DNA from: G963662905 sp963676415
Lineage (GTDB): Bacteria > Bacteroidota > Bacteroidia > Bacteroidales > WRLA01
Length of the DNA stretch: 64,000 nt
Assembly (NCBI GenBank): GCA_963676415.1
Contig: OY781097.1
Span: 2,852,001 to 2,916,000, forward strand
Reading direction: 5' to 3'
The translations under genes were made by a program, and so were the position numbers. Shown here in pieces: positions 58,864-64,000 of the stretch (positions within the stretch are counted from its first letter, which is position 1; the number at the start of each line of letters is the position of its first letter). A model generated the notes under the pieces. That model was not told where the DNA came from, made no database searches, and saw only the letters and a program-made list of their open reading frames with translations.

Positions 58864-61290
58864 ATGCTCAAGAATTACTTCATCATTGCCCTGCGTAATT
58901 TTAAACGCAATAAATTCTATACACTGCTCAATGTTTTTGGACTGGTTTCCGGTTTGCTGGTTTCCGGCTTTTTGATCCTTTATATACTGGACGAGCTTTC
59001 ATTTGATAAACATCACGAAAACCATAAGCAGATTTACAGGCTGGAGTCGCATTTCAAAATAGGGGACAAGCATGATGATTTTGCAGTGACGGCTGCTCCC
59101 ATGGGCCCTGCCTTAATGCTGGAATATCCTGAAGTGATTGGTTTTACGCGTTTTGCCCGCACGGGCGATTTATTGCTTGAATATGATGATCAATCATTTT
59201 ACGAGACAGATGTGTACTTTACGGATTCTTCTGTGCTCGAGATGTTTACGCATCCTTTCCTTTTGGGCGATCCCGAAAATGCCTTGGCCGATCCACGGAG
59301 TATGGTGCTGTGCGAAAGTCTTGCAAAAAAGCTTTTTGGTGATAAAAACCCGATAGGAGAATTGGTTCAGGTTGATAATGACATGACTTTTAAAGTAACA
59401 GGAGTGATTGAAGATTTGCCGGGCAATTCGCATTTGAAATTTAAAGGTTTGCTCTCTCTCTCGACCATCGCTGAAATGCGTGGCGAGGAAGAGTTCAACA
59501 GCATGGAACCCGGTCGGTTCTGGAATGTGAGTGTTTATACTTATATCCAACTTGATAAAAATGCGGATATAAAAACGCTTACTGATAAATTTGATCCCTT
59601 TTATGAAAAATACATGAAAAGTATTGGTGACCAGATCAATGCGGATTTTAAAGCGGGCTTTGCTGCATTGGCGGACGTGCACCATGGAGCTCCGCTTTCG
59701 AGTGATTTACCGAAAGGGAATAAAGCCTACATCTGGATTTTTAGCCTGGTGGTTGTTTTTATTTTGTCGCTGGCAAGTATCAATTACATGAACCTGGCAA
59801 CAGCGCGTTCTTCACGACGGGCACGCGAAGTGGGGGTGCGTAAAGTGGCCGGTGCCGTAAATGCGCAAATCCGCAGGCAGTTTCTCAACGAATCAGTGCT
59901 GATTGCCTTTTTTGCCTTCCTGCTCTCTCTGCTCCTTATGGAGTTGCTGCTGCCCGAATTCAATCATTTGTCAGGGAAAAACATGCATTTTGGATTGCTG
60001 CACAGCTTTGATGTAATATTTATTATGCTTGGTATCACCTTGTTTACGGGCTTGCTGGCGGGAACTTATCCGGCCTTCTACCTGGCGTCTTTTCAACCTG
60101 TGGAAGTGCTTAAAGGAAGGCAAAGTACAGGCGGGCGCAGCGGAAACCTGAGAAAAGTGCTGGTAGTTTTGCAGTTTGTGATTGCCATTGTTATGATTAC
60201 AGGGACCCTGGTGGTTAATAAACAGCTGAATCATTTCCAGGAAGCCGATCAGGGATTTTCAAAAGACAATCTTATTATTGCTGCCATCCAGGATACTGCT
60301 TTCCGCAGAAAGATACCCGAATTCAATAAAATCCTGCTCCAAAACCCCAATATCGAAGGCGTAAGCAGTTCCAGTTCCGTGCCGGGCAATTTGCGCTCCA
60401 TTGTGGTGATGCGGGTAGAACAGCAGGACGGGATGAAGGAACTGGCCCTGAACTTCTTTATGGCCGATACTGCTTTCCTCGATCTCTATGATATACAGCT
60501 TCTGAAAGGCAGGAATTTCCGAGGCAGTGGCCCCGAAGCCGCAGACATTACACAGGCCGTAATCATCAACGAAGCTGCTGCAAAAAAACTGGGCTGGCAT
60601 GAGGATGCCCTCGGCAAAAGGATTGATTTTGGTATCGACCTCGAAGGAAATGTTGACCGGCCAACAAAAGTCATTGGTGTGGTAAAGGATTTTAACTACT
60701 CCTCGCTTCATAATCCTGTCGATCCGCTGGTGATTTTTTTGTCGCGCCAACCTTCTTTTTTTGTGAGCATCCGGCTCAATGGGAGAAACCTGAAAAACAC
60801 CATTGGATTTGTGGAGGAAAAATGGAACGCTTTTAATAAATCGCATCCCTTCGATTACGATTTTCTTTCCGATTCACTGGGCGAGATGTACCAGTCAGAG
60901 CAAAAATTATCCCAGATATTCAATGTTGCCACCCTTTTCTCCATTTTTATTGCTCTTCTTGGATTGCTCGGACTGGCCTCCTTTATGGCCGAGCAACGGG
61001 CCCGCGAAATTGCCATCAGAAAAGTAATGGGTGCAGGAATTGGTCAGGTTTTCCAATTGCTTTATCGCGATTTTGCCATTCTAATCGTGATTGCCTTTGT
61101 AATTTCTGTCCCCATTGCCTGGCTGAGCCTGAGCTATTGGCTCGATCAGTTTGCCAGTCATACCACAATCAGTATTGATTTGTTCCTCATTTCCGGCCTC
61201 TTGAGCCTCTTGATTACCATGTTGAGCATTAGCTGGCATATTTACCGTGCGGCAACTTCTAATCCTGCTGATGCTATTCGCACAGAATAG
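58864..61290 (+). CDS. ABC transporter permease, MacB/FtsX type with two permease halves
   Basis: It has 808 residues. The opening MLKNYFIIALRNFKRNKFYTL and first helix (about 20-42) precede a periplasmic MacB-PCD domain. An FtsX block of three helices follows (about 285-400; motif SSRRAREVGVRKVAGA). The second half repeats the layout: a helix near 430, a periplasmic domain and a final FtsX block from about 675 (RAREIAIRKVMGAGIGQVFQ). This double form is common in Bacteroidota. The ATPase partner is not adjacent. Substrates are often antimicrobial peptides or lipoproteins, unknown here. Confidence 0.93.
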   Translation: MLKNYFIIALRNFKRNKFYTLLNVFGLVSGLLVSGFLILYILDELSFDKHHENHKQIYRLESHFKIGDKHDDFAVTAAPMGPALMLEYPEVIGFTRFARTGDLLLEYDDQSFYETDVYFTDSSVLEMFTHPFLLGDPENALADPRSMVLCESLAKKLFGDKNPIGELVQVDNDMTFKVTGVIEDLPGNSHLKFKGLLSLSTIAEMRGEEEFNSMEPGRFWNVSVYTYIQLDKNADIKTLTDKFDPFYEKYMKSIGDQINADFKAGFAALADVHHGAPLSSDLPKGNKAYIWIFSLVVVFILSLASINYMNLATARSSRRAREVGVRKVAGAVNAQIRRQFLNESVLIAFFAFLLSLLLMELLLPEFNHLSGKNMHFGLLHSFDVIFIMLGITLFTGLLAGTYPAFYLASFQPVEVLKGRQSTGGRSGNLRKVLVVLQFVIAIVMITGTLVVNKQLNHFQEADQGFSKDNLIIAAIQDTAFRRKIPEFNKILLQNPNIEGVSSSSSVPGNLRSIVVMRVEQQDGMKELALNFFMADTAFLDLYDIQLLKGRNFRGSGPEAADITQAVIINEAAAKKLGWHEDALGKRIDFGIDLEGNVDRPTKVIGVVKDFNYSSLHNPVDPLVIFLSRQPSFFVSIRLNGRNLKNTIGFVEEKWNAFNKSHPFDYDFLSDSLGEMYQSEQKLSQIFNVATLFSIFIALLGLLGLASFMAEQRAREIAIRKVMGAGIGQVFQLLYRDFAILIVIAFVISVPIAWLSLSYWLDQFASHTTISIDLFLISGLLSLLITMLSISWHIYRAATSNPADAIRTE

Positions 61291-61340
61291 GATTATTATT
61301 TTTTGAGGATTAAGAATTTTATTATATTTGTTGAAGCCTA

Positions 61341-61376
61341 AGGTCTTTGCGGATTGCTCCGTAAAGACTTCTTTTT
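61341..61376 (+). terminator. Terminator after the permease gene
   Basis: A 13-bp stem (AGGTCTTTGCGGA / TCCGTAAAGACTT, with two wobble pairs) around a TTGC loop is followed by CTTTTTA. It lies 50 bases past the permease stop. A promoter-like TTTG (61302) and TATATTTG (61323-61330) lies just before the stem, so an attenuator role for the next gene is possible. Confidence 0.8.
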
Positions 61377-61475
61377 AGCTAGCAAAGCTTACGCCCAAAT
61401 TCCAGGGATTTTTATGTTTTCTGTATTTTAAATCAGGATTTCCAACAGAAATTATTCATTTTAAAATCAAATATT

Positions 61476-61997
61476 ATGCTTAAAAACAGGAATTTCCTAT
61501 TGTCATGGGCGATTTTTGCCCTGCTTTTCGGAGCTTTGTTTTTGACGTCATCCTGCAAAGAGGATGATGAGGATGATGCCCCGACAGATACGCATGATGA
61601 GCTTTATGTGAAGTATCAGAATGATCAGCGCTCAACCGTTAATATTGTTGGTATGCAGCTCCGTCCGCATGGCCGCGCTGATGAACAGACCGGACCAACG
61701 GGCAGCTGGACAGATGACATCATCCCCGGAGAAGACCTTGCTCCGGGAGAGTCTGTCTATTTTACCGTAAAAATCCCGAACCTCGACCGATGGGAGTACC
61801 GCCTGACCATCAAAACTCCCGAAGGGGAAATCATTAAAATGTGGGAACAGGAAGGATGGAACGATGACTCCTATTACTATATTACGCATTGGGGTGGCGA
61901 TAAACGTTATGTTTATACATACATCCTGAAAGATGAAAACACCGGGAGGTATTATATTAGTGGTTGGGGCGATAATGCCGATAATGATATAAAATAA
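61476..61997 (+). CDS. Putative lipoprotein, tandem paralogue 1
   Basis: It has 173 residues. The lipoprotein signal ends TSSC near residue 27, followed by a run of acidic residues (KEDDEDDAP) that would lie just outside the lipid anchor. The body is beta-rich with NIVGMQLRPHG, FTVKIPNLDRWEYRL and SYYYITHWGGD. It is about 70 percent identical by eye to the protein at 62395-62916, so one gene is a duplicate of the other. No family recognised. Confidence 0.8.
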   Translation: MLKNRNFLLSWAIFALLFGALFLTSSCKEDDEDDAPTDTHDELYVKYQNDQRSTVNIVGMQLRPHGRADEQTGPTGSWTDDIIPGEDLAPGESVYFTVKIPNLDRWEYRLTIKTPEGEIIKMWEQEGWNDDSYYYITHWGGDKRYVYTYILKDENTGRYYISGWGDNADNDIK

Positions 61998-62353
61998 GGT
62001 TCCACTAGGAATTTCGTGGGTAACAATAATGTTTCGAAAAAATACGCAGGTATTTATTAATGATCTATTGATCCCAAATAGATTCCTCCCTACACAAAGC
62101 CTTAATCACTTCGTTTGGCTTTGTTTTGGTCGGAATGACGCTGTTTATTAGGTGTTTAGGGCAAATGCGGCCCGGTTACTGAGCGTCCTGTGGTGAGCGT
62201 AGCCGAACCAAGTCGAAGTGCGCCGCATTTGCCTCCTGACTTCATAAAAACCCGTCATTCCGACAAAGTTTTCCGAAGTATAAGGAAACTTTGGAGGAAT
62301 CTGTTTGAAATAAAGTAATTTTTCTTTCCACGAAATTCCGTGTAGTACCATAA
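61998..62353. repeat. Nested inverted-repeat element between the duplicated lipoprotein genes
   Basis: Outer ends carry GGAATTTCGTGG (62008-62019) and its inverted copy CCACGAAATTCC (62328-62339). Inside, 62082-62140 and 62251-62302 are inverted copies running from ATTCCTCC to CGGAATGACG. The centre has GGGCAAATGCGGC (about 62159-62171) against GCCGCATTTGCC (62222-62233). No transposase or credible open frame is present, so it looks like a MITE- or REP-type element. Confidence 0.8.
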
Positions 62354-62394
62354 AGGACAGTATATTTTATAAATATTTAGAAAACACCAGATAT

Positions 62395-62916
62395 ATGTTT
62401 AAAATGAAGAAATCACTTTTGTTCTGGGCAGTATTTGCTTTGATGTCCGGAGCCTTGTTTTCTTTTTCATCCTGCAAAGATGATGATGACGATGTCGGCA
62501 CAATCAACACCCATGACGAGCTTTACGTAAAGTTTATCAATGATGAACGATCAGTAGTTAATATAGTCGGGATGCAGCTCCGTCCGCACGGAAAGGCTGA
62601 TGAGGAAACTGGCCCTACAGGAACCTGGTCGGAAGATATTATTCCCGGCGTGGACATTGTTCCGGGCGGCCATACCTTTTTCACTGTGAAAATTCCAAAT
62701 CTCGACCGCTATGAATATCGCCTGATAATAAAAACACCTGAAGGCCAAACTATTAAAATGTGGGAACAGGAAGGCTGGGATAATGAATCCTATTACTACA
62801 TCACCCATTGGGGCGGTGATGAACGTACTGTGACCACAACCATTTATTTCCATGCCGAAACCGGACGTTATTATATCGGTGGTTGGGGCGATTGGGCAGG
62901 AATTGGCAAGAAATAG
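62395..62916 (+). CDS. Putative lipoprotein, tandem paralogue 2
   Basis: It has 173 residues. The signal ends FSSC with an acidic tract KDDDDDVG, then the same body as its neighbour, including NIVGMQLRPHG, KIPNLDRYEYRL and MWEQEGW. Alignment with paralogue 1 without gaps at the N-terminus supports the start at 62395 rather than the ATG at 62404. Differences lie mostly in the tails (YIGGWGDWAGIGKK against YISGWGDNADNDIK). Function unknown. Confidence 0.8.
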   Translation: MFKMKKSLLFWAVFALMSGALFSFSSCKDDDDDVGTINTHDELYVKFINDERSVVNIVGMQLRPHGKADEETGPTGTWSEDIIPGVDIVPGGHTFFTVKIPNLDRYEYRLIIKTPEGQTIKMWEQEGWDNESYYYITHWGGDERTVTTTIYFHAETGRYYIGGWGDWAGIGKK

Positions 62917-62985
62917 GACCTTATTCCATTAGCTGTTAACAAAATGATAATCAATAATTCCTTCTGAGTTATGGATTTTTCATTT

Positions 62986-62993
62986 TATCTTTG
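62986..62993 (+). promoter_or_regulatory. -7 element upstream of the last gene
   Basis: TATCTTTG fits TAnnTTTG and lies about 78 bases before the ATG at 63071. The -33 region is weak. Confidence 0.5.
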
Positions 62994-63070
62994 CGGCGGA
63001 AAGGAGCTGAACTTCGAAACAATATATTACTATGAGCTAAATACAGTTCGTAATACTAATTTTGCCGATT

Positions 63071-64000
63071 ATGGAAAAACCCTTGATTTTCATACTGCTT
63101 TTTTTGGGCAGTCTAATACTTTCTGCACAAGATGTCCCCGAATATAAGAAAGGTCTAATGGCCAGCCCACTATGGGAAAAATTTCAACAATCTGATGATC
63201 TTGATACATGCCTGATGCTTTTTGAAGAATGTATGCTGGCTTTTGATACTGCAAGTCAGAAATCTGCAGAGCAGATACTCTTTGTGCAGACTGAAATTGC
63301 CTGTCATTTTTCCCGTATGCAACAGCTGCATTTTTCTGATAGCCTGGCAGGTGCATGTCAAAAACGATTTATAGAAGGCGGCTATGATACCTTGAATTAT
63401 GCGTATGGAAATATTTATAATGCGTATAGTCTGAATGCCGTTTATATTGCTCCGGATCAAAGGTATCCGCTATATGAACGCATGGCGAAAATCTGGCAGG
63501 TAGTGGGCGATCAGAAACTCAATACGCATTGCCTGATTGAGCTGGTTAACGGAATGCCGGTAAACCAAGATACCGAGAAACGACTAGTGCTGCTCGACAG
63601 TGCCATAAGGATTTGCAAAAGGGAAGGCTATGATTTTTATCTTGCTGCAGCATTGGCCCTTAAAGGACAGTTTGTGAGTTATTATGATCCTGTATTTGCC
63701 CGTGAGATCCTCGAAGAATCAATAGCTGTGCTCAATGATATGCCAATACCTAATTATCGTTTTATGTTGGTGGCTTATAGTATGATGGCCGGTGTTTATC
63801 ATGATTTGGGCGATGAATACCTTGATCAGGAAATCTATTGGCATCTGCAACAGGAAAAAATCTTTAGTGAAAAAGGGATTTTTTCTCCGCCACGCCAGCT
63901 GGAATTGTATCTGAATTTTTTTGATACATATCTGGAAATTAAGGATTATGCAAATGCCCGTCGTTGTGTTGATTCAACAAGCTATATTTTTAACAATTAC
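63071..64000 (+). CDS. Secreted TPR-like protein, 5' part (runs off the window)
   Basis: ATG at 63071 opens a frame that stays open for 310 codons to the window end. A signal peptide (MEKPLIFILLFLGSLILSAQ) is followed by a helical, repeat-like body with pairs of helices, such as YDFYLAAALALKGQFVSYYD and MLVAYSMMAGVYHDLGDEYL, typical of TPR arrays. In Bacteroidota such N-terminal arrays often precede a membrane helix and a LuxR-type DNA-binding or histidine-kinase domain; the missing 3' end would decide. Confidence 0.8.
   Translation, partial: MEKPLIFILLFLGSLILSAQDVPEYKKGLMASPLWEKFQQSDDLDTCLMLFEECMLAFDTASQKSAEQILFVQTEIACHFSRMQQLHFSDSLAGACQKRFIEGGYDTLNYAYGNIYNAYSLNAVYIAPDQRYPLYERMAKIWQVVGDQKLNTHCLIELVNGMPVNQDTEKRLVLLDSAIRICKREGYDFYLAAALALKGQFVSYYDPVFAREILEESIAVLNDMPIPNYRFMLVAYSMMAGVYHDLGDEYLDQEIYWHLQQEKIFSEKGIFSPPRQLELYLNFFDTYLEIKDYANARRCVDSTSYIFNNY

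Overview
The window is a chromosomal segment from a member of the Bacteroidota, probably an anaerobic or microaerobic Bacteroidales/Marinilabiliales-type organism. Five lines of evidence support this. Promoters follow the Bacteroidota pattern (TTTG, about 19 bp, TAnnTTTG). Two giant secreted proteins end in type IX secretion (T9SS) sorting domains. Several proteins are of mainly Bacteroidota type (DUF3822, GWxTD, YARHG, TonB_C tandem proteins, SPOR fusions). Housekeeping order is typical of the phylum (rsfS-ftsH-LUD-DUF2007-cdsA-psd divergent from birA). The rRNA operon carries tRNA-Ile and tRNA-Ala in its spacer.

Layout. 1-7700: the 3' end of an unrecognised gene; an AT-rich HD + Hsp90-type ATPase gene on the minus strand that looks like an accessory conflict/defence gene; an array of about 22-bp palindromic repeats; gcvP; RNase P RNA (rnpB, minus strand); and a YfcE-type phosphoesterase. 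7700-10750: an AT-rich accessory block of small membrane proteins and one lipoprotein. It is punctuated by two extra copies of the 3' end of the phosphoesterase gene, each at the end of a 360-bp direct repeat, which looks like stepwise cassette insertion. 10750-14710: TonB_C protein, rmuC, GWxTD lipoprotein, beta-barrel protein. 14710-20490: a complete rRNA operon (16S, tRNA-Ile, tRNA-Ala, 23S, 5S) preceded by four evenly built tandem promoters and closed by a strong terminator.

20500-27900: a TPR protein and a barrel/SPOR protein; an NQO1-like flavoprotein; a membrane FMN/4Fe-4S protein overlapping a membrane-anchored flavin-reductase-like gene (a probable extracytosolic flavin redox pair); and an AlbA_2 protein. 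28000-35450: two T9SS cargo genes (a C10 cysteine protease and a BNR-type beta-propeller protein) sharing the same PKD/jelly-roll modules. 35900-50750: core genes for phospholipid synthesis (cdsA, psd), FtsH, RsfS, BirA, PyrE, CoaD, RsmD and AMP nucleosidase, with Bacteroidota proteins of poorly known role between them.

50740-57850: rimO; a soluble fusion of ferredoxin, [FeFe]-hydrogenase-like H-cluster domain, 4Fe-4S domain and chemoreceptor signalling domain (a likely sensory hydrogenase); two GT4 glycosyltransferases; and an LptF/LptG permease. 57850-64000: repeat-rich intergenic DNA, an FtsX/MacB-type permease, two duplicated lipoproteins separated by a nested inverted-repeat element, and the start of a secreted TPR-like protein that runs off the window.

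No integrase, transposase, CRISPR array or complete restriction system was seen. All assignments come from reading motifs and context. No database search was run.
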